Origin: Rosa chinensis
Taxonomy: Eukaryota; Streptophyta; Magnoliopsida; Rosales; Rosaceae
Reading direction: 5' to 3'
Assembly: GCF_002994745.2 (NCBI RefSeq)
Contig: NC_037088.1
Location: forward strand, 129,001-193,000
DNA length: 64,000 nucleotides
Shown: in pieces, positions 11,560 to 23,449 of the stretch
Layout of the letters: each line of letters begins with the position of its first letter
How positions within the stretch are numbered: the stretch's first letter is position 1
Made by a program: the position numbers and the translations under genes
The notes under the pieces: model-generated
Told to the model about the DNA's origin: nothing
Databases searched by the model: none
The model's input: only the letters and a program-made list of their open reading frames with translations

Positions 11560-12533
11560 CTAGGGTCGGATTGGATGATACCTAGCAGTAGTAGTATGGT
11601 TTTGGGGTTGCTGTGGCCGCTCCTGCTGATTCATACATGTCCTAAAAAGTCCGGCATACCCTACAGTACCTGCTTTCTCCCTCTTTTCTTTTCGAATAAT
11701 AATGTCTTGCCTGCTGCGATTAAGAGGCTTATTGTTAGTGGAATATGTCTTACTGTCCCGATTCAACCTGACGAATACGGTGTCGTTCGTGTCCACAGCA
11801 CCACAGTTGATCAAATTGCGGAACATGCTTAAATGTTGTTTTTTAGTACTCTTTTCCAAGGGCACCGATTGAGATAGAGGTGATGAATTATGTGGAGAAG
11901 AAGAAGATGATGAAGTAGTACTACTACAACCCATCTCTTTGCTGTCTTTGTCTTTGTCGCTGGACGACTTCTTCTTCTTCTTCAATAACAAATGGGAATA
12001 GAAACAAGAGTTTTCTATTGATGACTTGTCCTTGCTCTGTTCGTGATTTGTACTGTTGGCTTTGATGGTTGAGGACGACGACGAGCATTTCTGATCTCCT
12101 CGGATGTTCACTGCATCAGCATCGATCAAAGATGAGCCGGAATTATGAGGTGGTGATTCTTGCTGGTCCGATTCAAAGGAAGTTTTTGTAATATGGTGCA
12201 TTTGAAAGGGCGCTTCTTCAGAATTAGGTGGCTGCAGCTCTTTGAGCAAGCACCTCTTCTTTTCAGCAGCATATAAATATGAATGCGGAGGAGCTGTAAT
12301 AGGACTAAAAATATTAATGGCATGGAAATTTACATATACAATATATGGTATTGATCGTAATCGACTTAAATTACGGATTTAATTTTGAATTTTTCAATTA
12401 GGAATAAAACATACCAAAAGAGGAATAAGAGAGAATTTGGGAGCCTTTGAGGACATATTCATTGTCAGAGATAGGGGTGATGAGGTCGTCATCTAACAAG
12501 TCTTGCCAAACATAACCCTTCTTGTACCTCCTG

Positions 12534-12577
<44 letters not shown>

Positions 12578-15500
12578 CATTAATTAATTCAGTAAATCAA
12601 ATTTAGCATGAAACTAGATAATTGATTAAATCATTTCCCATGTTTTCCGTTTTCGTAGTTTAGTTTAGACCTAGCCGCTCTCGACTAGGGTTACTTTCTT
12701 GGCAAAGGAAGCAAATTTTGACATCTATGGATCTGGATGTTCTAAGCTGGAATTGCAGAGGTATCTGCAACGATGCAACAACTCGGGCTCTGAAGGATTT
12801 ATGCTCTCAGAATCGCCCACAATTGGTCTTTTTATGTGAGACAAAGATTAGCAGATTAGAGGATTTCGAAAAGCTTCGTCTGGCGTTAAGGTTTGCGCAT
12901 GCGGAGGAAGTTTTGAGTTCGGGACAGGCGAGGGGCATGGGGATTTTTTGGAATGAGGACTTGATAATTCAGATTGGAACCAAATCAGCGCATCATATTG
13001 ACGCGGTGGTGGTGGGTGAATCTGGACTCCCGTCTTGGAGATTGACTGGGTTTTATGGACATGCAAGAATCGGAGACCGGGATCGCTCTTGGCAACTTCT
13101 ACGTGACCTAGCTGATATGAATTCCCTTCCCTGGATGGTAATTGGGGACTTCAACGAGATTCTGAAAAGCGGGGAGAAGATTGCAGTTCCGATCCGGCCG
13201 GAGAGACAGATGAGAGGCTTCCGGGAGGCGTTAGGTTACTATGATCTTCTGGACGTAGGTTTTCAGGGAGCAATGGCTACTTGGTGGAATTCTGATACCT
13301 TGTTGCCCCTTGATAGGGCTATTTGCACTCCCTCTTGGATTGACATCTTTAACCATGCTAAAGTTTTTCATTTATCACCATCGGATTCTGATCATGTTCC
13401 TCTCTTGCTACCAGCTAGTTCGATTCCTTTGCTGGCTAGGCCTAAATGTCACCGTTTCAAATTCAAAGCGTTTTGGCTGCAGCATGAGGATTGTGATAGA
13501 GTGGTGAAGGAGGCTTGGGGAACTGATGTGTTGGGCACACCTATGTTTTGCGTTACCAAGAAGATCATGCATACTAGAATTCAATTGAATAAATGGCAGA
13601 AAGAGGTGTTCCGGGGTCGGCAATTACAAATGATTGGCATTCGCTCTATATTGCAGGAGTTGTTGAGTGTGTTTCCATCAGAGAGTGTGCAAACTGAAAA
13701 GAGGGAGTTGATGGACAAATTTCAGAATTTACTATTCCAAGAGGAGTTGTTTTGGAAGCAACGAGCTAAAATCACATGGTTGAAAGAAGGGGACCATAAT
13801 ACGGGCTTCTTTCACTGGAACACATAAAATAGGAAGCGTAAGAATACCTTGCAGGGATTGTATGATGAGTATGGGAATTGGCATGAAGATGAAGCGGGCA
13901 TTGAGAGAGTAATTACTGCCTATTTTTCCAAAATGTTTCGAGCGTCTGAGGTTGATGTTGACGCAATGGACGTGAATCTTGCGGCTATTAATCCTTGTGT
14001 TACTGAGGAGATGAATGCTCAGCTTTGTGCGCCCTATACTATGGAGGAAGTGCGTTTTGCTCTTTTTCAGATGTATCCCACTAAATCCCTGAGTCCAGAT
14101 GGGATGCCTCCACTTTTTTTCCAACACTATTGGGAGTATATTGGTGAGGATATTTTTGCAGCAGTCCATAGCTTTCTGCAGACGGGCCAGCTGCTGAAGC
14201 AAATAAATTTTACCCACATTTGTCTAATCCCGAAAGTAAGTAATCCGGAGAATATGGCAGACTTGAGACCAATTGCGCTATGTAATGTTATCCACAAGAT
14301 TTGCTCAAAAGTTATTGCTAACAGACTAAAGGTTGTTTTACCTGAAGTGATTTCTCCCTTCCAAAGCGCTTTTGTTCCCGGCAGATTGATTACGGACAAT
14401 ATCCTGGTGGCCAATGAAATAGCCCATTTTGTACACAACAAGCAGGATGGGAATGACAGTTATATTGCATTGAAATTAGATTTGAGTAAGGCGTATGATA
14501 GAATAGAGTGGATTTTTCTAGAAAAAGTGATGATCTGGTTTGGTTTTGCCAGGAGTTGGATATCGATGGTGATGTAGGGTGTGAGTACGGTGAGGTATTC
14601 CTTTTTGGTTCGAGGAAGACCACGGGGATATGTCATTCCTAGCAGAGGTCTGAGACAAGGGGACCCTCTGTCACCTTATCTTTTTCTTATTGGAACTGAG
14701 GGTTTTTCAGCCCTACTACAACAGCGAATGATCATAGGTTCCTTACCGGGTATTGAGGTATGTCCTAATGCACCTTTGGTGAACCATTTATTATTTGCAG
14801 ACGATAGTATGCTCTATGCACAGGCCCCGGTGGAATCTTGTTCTGTCATACAGGAGGTGTTGAACACTTATGGGAGAGCTTCTGGACAGGTCGTTAACTT
14901 TGCCAAGAGTTCGGTGGTTTTTAGCAAAAATGTGCATGTTGATCTACAGAATGATATCTCTAGTTTGTTGGGGGTGGAGGCTGTGGAATCTCATGCAAAT
15001 ATTTAGGCCTTCCCACTTACGTAGGGAGGAAGAAAACGTCTACTTTTCAGTATATTAAGGAGAGATTGTCTAAGAAACTTACTACTTGGCAAGGTAAATT
15101 GTTGAGTGGGGCAGGGAAGGACATTTTGATTAGGGTGGTGGCTCAGGCATTACCTACTTATGCTATGAGTGTCTTCCAACTTACCAAGAGTTTCTGTGAT
15201 GATCTGGAACAGCAGTGTGCAAGGTTTTGGTGGGGTAGTACTCTAGATAAAAGAAAGATCCACTGGAAGAATTGGAATGGTCTTTGTAATCCTAGAGAAG
15301 AGGGTGGTTTGAGTTTCCGCAGTCTATCCAACTTTAACTCTGCCATGCTAGCAAAACAAGCATGGAGAATCTTGCAGAATCCTTCATCTCTTATTGCGCG
15401 CATATACAAAGCGAGATACTTCCCGAATCAGTCCTTTTGGGAAGCCTTGCCACATGTTTCTCCTTCTTATTCATGGAGAAGTATTTTCTCCACTAGAGAA

Positions 15501-17165
15501 CTCCTTCAAGAAAGCTGTTACTAGTAGGTAGGTAATGGTAGGGAGCTGGATATCTTCTCGGATAATTGGGTGGCAGCTTTGCCTCTTGGGAGACCCACCG
15601 ACTCGGGTGCTGCGGTGGAAGTTAGTAAGGTGACCGAGCTCATACTTGAAGCTGGGAGGTGGAATGTTCCGTTGTTAAATGAGATTTTTTCGGCAGAGGA
15701 AGCAGAGGTGATTGCTGCAATTCCGTTGAGTCGGAGGGATGTGTAGGATCGGTTATGTTGGAAGTTGTCGAAAGATGGCAGGTTCTCATTCAAGACGGCT
15801 TATCGATCTGTTTTTTTGCACTCTTCTAGTTACAATCCATTGCAGCTTCCAGTTGGGGCGGGGTTTTGGAAGAACCTTTGTAAAGTGATTATCCCAAACA
15901 AAACTAAAATACATATCTGGAGAGTGTGTTTGGATATTCTTCCTTCTTTGGGTAGTTTGGCTTCGAAGAGAGTGGTGTTGGCCTCGCATATGTGTGTTTT
16001 GTGTGAGACTCACGAAGAAACAACTCTTCATCTTTGTCGGGATTGTGTTTTCACTCAAGCGGTACTCCACAAAAATGTTATGCTTCAGCAGGTTTGTTAT
16101 CACCCTAGTAATATGGCTGATGACGTTATTCTTGGTTGAATCAATGTGTACAACAGTTGTCTTTATCCCAGTTGGGAGAATTCCTATTCTCATTATGGGG
16201 GATCTGGAAGGAGAGAAACGACCGAATATGGAATCAAAAGATGAGTGCAGCTGGGGATGTTAGCGTGGGTCTTATGTTGAGTTTGCAGGAATTTAGGTTC
16301 CATAATCTGCAGCCTTCTAGGTTTAGAAGAAAGCTAAGGGCAGTGTGGAGAGCTCCTCCGGTAGGTCTGGTGAAGATCAACGTGGATGGTGCATTTCATC
16401 AAGCTACTCGGAAGGGTGGACTGGGTTTTGTGTTTAGGGATGAGCATGGGATCATGTTGGGAGGTGGCGCTAGTCAGTTGAATGGTCTGTTATCGCCGGA
16501 ACATGCAGAGATTTTGGCATGCAAAGCTGCACTAGAGTTTGCGCTGGAACATGGTTTTGGTCCGACAATTTTGGAGACTGATGCCATGGAAGTCCAACGA
16601 CAACTCTCAACAAAGGAATCTGCCAATACATCCTTGCTTGGCAGGCTTTATGATGATGTAATGGCTCTGGGAGAAGCTCAGGGAGTTGTTCATGTGTGTC
16701 ATGTTGGTAGGCAAGGAAATATGGTGGCCCATCTGTTGGCTAACCATGCTTGCTCCCTTAGGCAGGTCGAGTTCTATTTTTCAGTTCCAGTTTTTTTACA
16801 AGCTGCAATTGCAGCTGACATTTGTAATGTGTAAGTTTTATTTTCATCAATAAATGGCTGACCTCCTTAGATTAAAAAAAAAAAGATAATTGATTAAATC
16901 AAACGCGGTTTACTTAATTAGCGCATACATGAGTGAAACTGATAAATCAATTTAAGGGATTGATTAATTCTCAAAAGAAAAAGATAGAAGAAGATTGAAG
17001 ATATATAAAATTGATTTGAACCTCTTGTAAGACCAAGTGAAGGTCTCTGGCATATCCTTCCCTCGTAAATCCGCAAGCCACCTCTTGATGTCTGTCTTTC
17101 CAGAATTAGAGAAAAGTAATGAATTGAAGAATACACACAATGAATCAGAAACATGGGCGTGCATG

Positions 17166-17216
<51 letters not shown>

Positions 17217-17364
17217 GCCTGCAGGTACCTCGCAGAAAAACGCCGTTTCGGTTAAGATGATGGACACGAATGAGATGGGGATGATCAATGCGGCCAAGAC
17301 TACATAGGAAGTAGATGATGTTAAGTCGCCGTATTTCACCTACTACTCCGCCTCTGCCTTCCAT
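11560..17364 (-). CDS. SOK-like: SOSEKI-like (DIX-like domain) polarity protein, four exons
   Basis: SOSEKI proteins are plant polarity factors that polymerise through an N-terminal DIX-like domain and localise to cell edges. My model joins exons 17364-17229, 17091-17022, 12530-12415 and 12293-11560. All junctions are GT-AG, the total is 1,056 nt in frame, and the product is 351 residues. Residues 12-45 include [20 protein letters not shown], followed by the [16 protein letters not shown] and [18 protein letters not shown] segments that mark the family, ending in [10 protein letters not shown]. The C-terminal two thirds are Ser-, Lys- and Asn-rich and look disordered, as in known SOKs. Intron 2 is about 4.5 kb because of a LINE in the opposite orientation. 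The start is the first in-frame ATG before the domain; family members often have a longer N-terminus, so the start is less certain than the rest. Confidence 0.87.
12534..12576. repeat. (TA)n microsatellite at the exon 3 acceptor
   Basis: An almost pure TA run directly upstream (gene sense) of the TTGCAG acceptor of SOSEKI exon 3. It replaces the usual polypyrimidine tract, so length changes could affect splicing. Confidence 0.9.
12634..16883 (+). mobile_element. L1-type LINE inserted in SOSEKI intron 2
   Basis: The insertion is bounded by a perfect 18-bp duplication, AGATAATTGATTAAATCA (12616-12633 and 16884-16901), and ends in an A-rich tail. It carries ORF2 domains in order: endonuclease, reverse transcriptase, zinc-binding region and RNase H. 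There are only 84 bases before the ORF2 start, so ORF1 is absent and the copy is 5'-truncated. It lies antisense to the host gene. Confidence 0.92.
12718..16834 (+). pseudogene. LINE ORF2: endonuclease, reverse transcriptase, RNase H (degenerate)
   Basis: 12718-13827 encodes an apurinic-type endonuclease with VLSWNCRG near its start, a GDFNE motif and a terminal SDSDHVPLL. After a stop at 13825, 13849-15005 covers most of the reverse transcriptase, with [27 protein letters not shown] and LLFADDSM. Another stop interrupts it at 14575 and a frameshift lies near 15003. 15066-15524 and 15765-16139 cover the connection and zinc-binding region (HLCRDCVF). 16136-16834 encodes an RNase H domain starting [11 protein letters not shown]. 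The set of domains is complete but the frame is broken at several points, so it cannot make an active ORF2 product. Confidence 0.9.
17169..17210. repeat. (GA)n microsatellite in SOSEKI intron 1
   Basis: About 42 bases of GA lie in the short first intron between the two DIX-like exons, close to the exon 1 donor at 17228. Confidence 0.95.
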
Positions 17365-18109
17365 GAAATCGATACTGCGTGCTTTTTTCGTTTTCCAATC
17401 TTTCTAATTCTACCAAGTACTTGGGTTGCCCGTTGCCACAAACTATAAATAACAAAAGCATACATCAACAACAGAACAAGACACTTATCTTCTTTCCGAT
17501 AAGAAAAAATAAAACAAGAAACATATTATATAATTACCCCAGCGCGCAACAAAACTATGAAAGGTATAACCAGCTAGCTGTCTCATGAAACCCCAAGAGA
17601 AATCTTTGTCTCCCTCTGCCGGCCTGTACTATACAAAAAGCCGAAAAGGACAAGAGAATATATATATATATATATATTTTGTTCAGATTAACTATTTCAA
17701 ACTTCTAGCCGTAGCTATATATGTGTTTGTGTGTATTATATATAATATAATATAATACATAGTGCAGGCCGAGCATGGAATGCAGCCAGACTATTCGGTA
17801 TAACATTTGGGAAACTCCTAAACTGTCTCGAAGAAACGAAAAGGAATAATCGGTCCTTCGAGATTACCCCAGTTTTCTTCTTTTAATCTTTATTAGTTGC
17901 TTTTATTCGGCTCTTTGGTTCATATGGAAATGGAGCTTTTATTCCGCTCTCTGTTTTTTCGTATAGAGATATTTATGGAGCGAGAGGTACATAATTATTG
18001 GGTTTGTATGACTGGTACTTGAATTATACGAAATGGGACAATTTAGTAATCAAATTACTGCTTGAACTTGCAAAAAATAATCAAAAAAGTATATTTTGTC
18101 AAATGATCA
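17365..18109 (-). promoter_or_regulatory. Upstream region of the SOSEKI gene
   Basis: This 745-bp stretch lies between the SOSEKI start and the CACTA transposon and should hold the gene's 5' leader and proximal promoter. I see (TA)n runs at 17659-17678 and around 17735-17760, but no single element I can name. The CACTA insertion begins 746 bp upstream of the ATG, so more distal regulatory DNA may have been displaced. Confidence 0.4.
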
Positions 18110-18123
18110 CACTACAGGAAAAT

Positions 18124-18480
18124 GGATCATTCACGACGTTCAAAGCGCGCCGTAAATTACAATTTACGACGCACAAAGTCATGCAAAAGTGCGTCTTTAT
18201 AGACAGCGTCGTGAAATTGAGTTTCATTTTTGAATTTTACGGCGCGCAAAAAGCACTCCGTAAATGAACCCGAAAACACGTCGTGAATCTATTCCTACCA
18301 ATTAGAAAATGTTAAACTCACGACATCAGTGTACGCCGTAATCAACACTTACGCACGCCGTAATTTCACATCGTGTGCGCCGTAAATCAACAAATGCACG
18401 CCGTAAATTTACATTTTGCACGTCGTAAATAAATATTTATGCATGCCGTACATGGACAAATGCGTGCCGCAAATTTGTTT
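18124..18480. repeat. CACTA subterminal repeats, left end
   Basis: About ten degenerate copies of ACGCCGTAAAT (also CGTCGTGAAT and GCGCCGTAAAT) occur in both orientations over some 350 bp next to the terminus. In En/Spm such subterminal motifs bind the element-encoded regulator TNPA; that role is inferred here. Confidence 0.8.
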
Positions 18481-19200
18481 GTTTTTCCTGGATATTTTCC
18501 CAATTTCAATGAGCTATTATGTTAGCCTTTCTTTACATTTCCACAGTACATTAACTCAAGCACCCAAAAGTAAAGTAGACAAATTAAGAAAATGTGCATT
18601 TTATAACATTATCCATTATATTCAACAACTCAAATTAATCCACTGTTGAGAAACTATATATATTCTTCAAGCCATAACAAAAGAGGCCTTCAAGATGAAA
18701 TAAAAGGCAATAAGAACGAAAGAGAGGTCTAAAACTTGCCAATCCTCGAATCTCATATATGCTCTTCCTATCTTGTTTTTGAAATGATCAAACATCTTAT
18801 CGGTGATGTTCTTGATTTGCCTTTAGCTCAATTGCTTAATTACCTGCAAGGAGGAAACAATCATATAACTTACACTTCAATTTCAAATTGCTTATCAATT
18901 TCAACTGTTAAACACAAACGCTACAGCCCAGCACTAATTTTATTATAATTAAGGACTACTTCAATCACCAAATTCATTCTATGTTTCAATCACACATTCC
19001 ACAATAAGTTCTATGTTTGATTGTGAGATTGCACTAGAACAAAATAACAACTGAGAGATTGCACTAGAACAAAATAACAACTATTGCTCTTCAAAATTCC
19101 ATAAACTAGAACATCTATTCCCTCAAAGATAAGTTCTATGTTCTGAAAATGCTACTATCTTTGCCTGTATTGAACCATAATGCACTCAAAGTCTAAAAGT

Positions 19201-20017
19201 TTACCTCAAATAGCACATATTAAAGTAGCTTGATGAAGTTGATGGGCCAAGCCACTGTGCTTCCTTTAGCTGCACCAAGCGTACTGAACTCTTGGGTTGG
19301 CCGAAACAATGGTATGTCGTGAGAGACTTCACGCACCCAAACTTTCCAACAACCAAGACCAAGAGGAACACAATGTACTTTCTCGTTTGGATCCTCTGAG
19401 TGAAGGTCAGCAGCTGCAACAATCTTTTCCTCTTTATCCAACCAACTTAACAAGTGTAATTTCTTCATCTTGACTTCATTCCCACCTTCCTTTTCTTTGG
19501 CTGTTGGCCGAATACTTGCATGTGTCTTTTGCTTGCTTTGTTTGCTTCCTTCTTGTTCAGAACCTCCAACTCTACGATCTTTTTCTTTTCTTTTCTTGCT
19601 CTCTGCAGTGTCATTTACTTTTTTCCTTTGTGCAATCTCAATGGCAGATTGCTGAGTACTGCTTGTTTCCTTTTTATTACATAAACAAAAAAATCAGTAA
19701 CATTACTATACATATGAAAAAGAAATAATACATGATGTATTTTGGGCCAGAATACTTACATTCTTCTTTTCTCCTTTGTCTGACTGAGCTAAAATGTTTT
19801 TTACCACCATTTTCAACTCTTGCAGCTCTGGTGAAGTAGCAAGCAGTGCATTCTCCAACATTGTAACTTTGCTACCCACGTATGTTTGACCATCTACCTT
19901 TGAAGGAAGTGCTCCAAATCCATATCCTCGTACTCGTCCTCGTCGATCGGGTCCTAAAACTTTAGAAACAGCATCATCCTTGACAGAATGGATTGAATCC
20001 ATCTGATGATAGTCCAA
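19201..20017 (-). pseudogene. CACTA second gene remnant (Ptta/En/Spm type)
   Basis: The minus frame 20017-19706 encodes VSKVLGPDRRGRVRGYGFG followed by a helical segment (MLENALLATSPELQELKMVV), like the plant Ptta/En/Spm transposase family. A further piece at 19468-19220 encodes VHCVPLGLGCWKVWVREVSH, often found at the end of such proteins. It begins in a different frame immediately after the truncated tnp2 segment, so an internal deletion has apparently fused the two genes. Intron boundaries between the pieces were not resolved. Confidence 0.6.
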
Positions 20018-20820
20018 GTCTCAGATTTCGAGGTTCTGATGCAAAGTTAGGCCACTTATTGTCAATGTTTTTCCATGCCGGAGAATCAACAGGGTGGCGC
20101 ATCTTACCATCTTGACTTCTGTGATTGTAGTGCCAGGTCAATTGTTCAGCCATCTCTACTGACTTAAACATCCTTCTAAACCTGGGTATGATTGGAAAAT
20201 ACCTCAACACCTTTGCCGGAACACCTTTACAAACTTTTTTGGTGTGTTTATGAACCTTCCACCTCGATGAACCACATTTTGGACAGGTCTCCACATGCTC
20301 TAGTTCTTTTCTAAACAATACACAATCCCTTACACAAGCATGTATCTTTTGGTAACCTAGATCAAATGCTTTCAAGAGTTTTTTAGTTGAATACAAGGAA
20401 TTTGGAAGAATGTTCTCTCTTGGTAGTAAGCCCCCAACCAATTGGAGGAGGTCATCAAAAGCATTATCAGATAAACTGTGTCGAGACTTATACTTAAACA
20501 AGGAAACTGTGGAAGACATCTTAGTAAAATCAGACCCTGAATATAATGGTAGTTCTGCCTCCTCTAATATATCTCTAAAGTCAGCCTCATTCCTTTCATT
20601 TTCAGGTTCCATAACAACATCATCTTGAAAGTATGCATCTTTCAAAATTTTGTACGTTTCTGGAACTTGAACATTCTCTTCTTGTACATATGTTCTCGAC
20701 TTCTCACCATGTAAGATCCAACTAACATGAAGAGGATGGATCTCATTCATGCACAAGTGACCAAAAACTAACTTAGGGGAATGCCACTGCATATTTTTGC
20801 AGAGGCGACAAGGGCATTGC
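19974..20820 (-). pseudogene. tnp2 transposase, N-terminal part (CACTA)
   Basis: The open frame starts in a cysteine-rich transposase-associated segment (CPCRLCKNMQWHS, HGE) and runs to the tnp2 core: CPKCGSSRWK, VLRYFPIIPRFRRMFKS, then LRLGLSSDGFNPF. The family continues for several hundred residues past this point into the catalytic region, but here the frame ends within six codons. Reading backward across the nested insertions, exon sequence at 29024-28968 continues in frame through 21344-21339 into this segment (RAGAQLYVDRLHTSLGNPA joined to MMQCPCRLC). The gene was therefore continuous before the LTR elements landed. Confidence 0.85.
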
Positions 20821-21333
20821 TATTGTGTAAGCCCCCTTTAGGATCTTTGTGTTTTACTACTTAAGCAAAATCAGAATAATAGATTAACTGAAAACAGAAA
20901 CAACACAGCAGATTTTATAGTGGTTCAGCCAAAACTTTAGCCTACGTCCATTTCGTGATCTCTCTTGAGAGATTCACTAGCACTATGAAGAATTTAGGTG
21001 TTTACAAGTACTTATTGCAGATCCCTCAAACCCCTCAGACTAGTTCTTATCTCTCTATCACCTTGACTCTCAGTTTTCTACACTTTCTGTCTTAATTCCA
21101 GAAAACTGACTGCAGTTCCTATTTATAGGGCATAGAGGCTGCTGATACAATATACAATTAGGATTCCTAATCCTAATAGACTAAACCTTTAATACAAATC
21201 CTAATAGAACTTGAAAGACTAACTTTCCTAGAACTTATAGAAAAGCTGCGCGCAAACCTCTTTCCTTTCTAGACTTGGATTTGAATTCTGAACCCTAATT
21301 TTCAGATTGTATCAATGAGCCAAAAACACAACA
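20821..21333 (-). mobile_element. Solo LTR (copia-like) inside tnp2
   Basis: A 513-bp unit is flanked by the perfect 5-bp duplication ATTGC (20816-20820 and 21334-21338). On the minus strand it starts TGTTGTG and ends CACAATA, a slightly decayed TGTTG...CAACA inverted end. No coding sequence is present. The short inverted ends suggest Ty1/copia, but without internal sequence the superfamily is inferred. Confidence 0.82.
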
Positions 21334-21349
21334 ATTGCATCATAGCTGG

Positions 21350-21865
21350 TGCTAACGTTTGAAAGTTCGGCGGTAGCTGAACCTTTGTTAACGCCGATCC
21401 GGTGGGCGGATCGATCTTTGTGGTGTTCTCAAAGCCTCCGCTACCTGCCAAGTAAAATACAAAGGGCGTCAGAGGGAGACCGCGCTGAGCGGTCTTCAAC
21501 TCTCTGATGCCTAAGTTAGTTAATGTATTTATGTTGACAAAGTAACAGTAGGTAAGTATTGAATGCATCCTTGATGAGGAGAGAGGAAAGAACCTTTTAT
21601 AGGTGAGGAGGAGGCTGATCTCTTACTTGTTTTCGATGTGGGACTGAAGTGCTTCAGTTCCCAGCTTCAGGAGCTTCTGATGCTGCTTTGGCGCGGTGCG
21701 TGGCGGCGCGTCGACGGTGACCTGGGGGTGATCCGCCGCTGAGGTTGTAGCCCGCCTGGCGGTGTATCTGTATGTCATTCCCTTGGTTGGAATTAGTACC
21801 CTTGGCGGTATAATGAGCGTGGCCCATTATAGCTAATTATGCTTGCAAATGTACATGTATGTACA
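21350..21865 (-). repeat. 3' LTR of the Tat element
   Basis: A 516-bp LTR, TGCTAACG to ATGTACA, with a TATAAAAGG promoter-like box on the minus strand near 21600. It shares the 3' terminal TGTACATG motif with the 5' LTR and with the solo copy at 1970-2475. Confidence 0.92.
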
Positions 21866-21881
21866 AGTCCCCCAAGTCCCC
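21866..21881 (-). promoter_or_regulatory. Polypurine tract
   Basis: On the minus strand, GGGGACTTGGGGGACT directly precedes the 3' LTR. It is the expected plus-strand DNA primer for reverse transcription. Confidence 0.8.
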
Positions 21882-22461
21882 AGTCAAGGAGGGCAATCTT
21901 GGTTGGGGAGTTGCTTGGCGGTTTGAAGCGTTCTCTTCCGCTAGACTTTGCAGGAGCATAATTAGAGTCAGTACGTTGTCAACCATGAATTTTGTGAGCA
22001 AACGCTTTACACCATTTCGGGTGGGCCCCTGCTAGGCCCCCCAGGAAGTCCCCCACTCCCCGGCTAAGATAGACCTCCGGATGGCTGGCAAATTGTTCGT
22101 TTAGGGGGAGCTGCACGGAGCAGAGGGTGTTAGGTAGCGAACCCAATCTTAGCATCCGAGTGACGGGGGTCAACGTGCCTGATCAGGGCCGTCGTAGACT
22201 GTTGATAAGTCCCCGTGTCCCGTAGGGACGGTCTGACCGTAACGCCGCGTGGCGGTCGTTGTCAGAGTGAGGCGTGGCCTCGAGATCCGTAGCTGACGGA
22301 TATCCCCCCGCTGACTGCAGCAGGAAGCAGCGTCCAGTAAACGTGCGTGGCGGTACTTTATTGAGCGATATTGCGTTGAACAAAGCACGCGGTTTGCAAG
22401 ATGAAAGGGGGTTCCGCCAGAGGTGTGTAGCGGAAGACACCCCGCTTGTAGGATGGCTAGG

Positions 22462-22700
22462 GAGAAGTTCTGCTGGCGAGGTTTCGTTCAGCGGAGACTT
22501 CGTCACTTGGAAGATGACAAGTGAGAATTTCCGCTGACGGGGTTTCGCTCAGCGGAGACTTCGTCACGTGGAAGATGACAAGTGAGAAGTTCCGCTGGCG
22601 GGGTTTCGCTCAGCGGAGACTTCGTCACTTGAAAGATGACAAGTGAGAAGTTGACAAGTGAGAAGTTCCGCTGGTGGGGTTTCGCTCAGTGGAGACTTCG
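22462..22700. repeat. About 61-bp tandem repeat in the 3' region of the Tat element
   Basis: Roughly four copies of a unit containing GACAAGTGAGAAGTTCCGCT and TTTCGCTCAGCGGAGACTTC. Copies differ by a few bases, and one has a short internal duplication of GACAAGTGAGAAGTT. Tandem repeats near the 3' LTR are common in Tat elements. Confidence 0.88.
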
Positions 22701-23449
22701 GACGGTTGGTGAAGTCATCCAAGTGGTTACTTCCACCAGACGTTTCGTCTGGTGGTTGCTGATACGTGTCCAACCCGTAGAGGGTTAGCGTGCGGAGGTT
22801 TGCTTCCTAAGCCTGGCCGTCTTCTCGCCATAAATGATAGTAATTATGGATTTTGTAACCGAGGCGACGCCTCGGTTAATCCGGAGGGTAAGTGGAGACG
22901 TGGGACACGTGTACGGCTGGCGTGAGATGCCGTTTTTCAATGGATGGTTTAGAATTCTTTGACGTTGACATAAAAAGGGGGGAAACCAGCGAGATTGGAC
23001 ACTTTGCTAAAACTTGAAACTCTGCTCGTCGTCTTCAAGCTCTGCTCGTCCGAGACTTCAGCAAGAGGCTGCCGGGATTTCGTGGAGTTCTCGTGCCAGG
23101 AAAGACGAAAGTTTCCCTCATCGAAGATTATTGTTCATCACCACACCGGAGTTTTCGTCTTTGAGGTTGGTATCTTGATTTTCTTCCCTGTTTCATTGGT
23201 TCTGTGTTTAGGGTGTTATTTGTTATTTTCTGGTGTGCTATGGTGTAAAGTGAGATTTGGGGGTGGGTTATGGTATTTGGCAGAGGGTTTGTGTTTAGGG
23301 ATTTTCTAGATGGTCGAATCTGGGTTGAGTGTGGTTGTTCTTGTTTTGGCCTTTTCTGGGTAATTGTTCTTGATGTTCTTGGCTATAACTGATGTAAGAA
23401 TAAGCTAGATCTGTGTTTGTGCTAACTGGTGTGGGTTTTAGGGTTTGGG

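Noticed and set aside
22170..22773. Open frames in the Tat element 3' region, including a 107-codon minus frame
   Set aside because: They overlap the 61-bp tandem repeat and the untranslated 3' region, with no domain and no conserved start.
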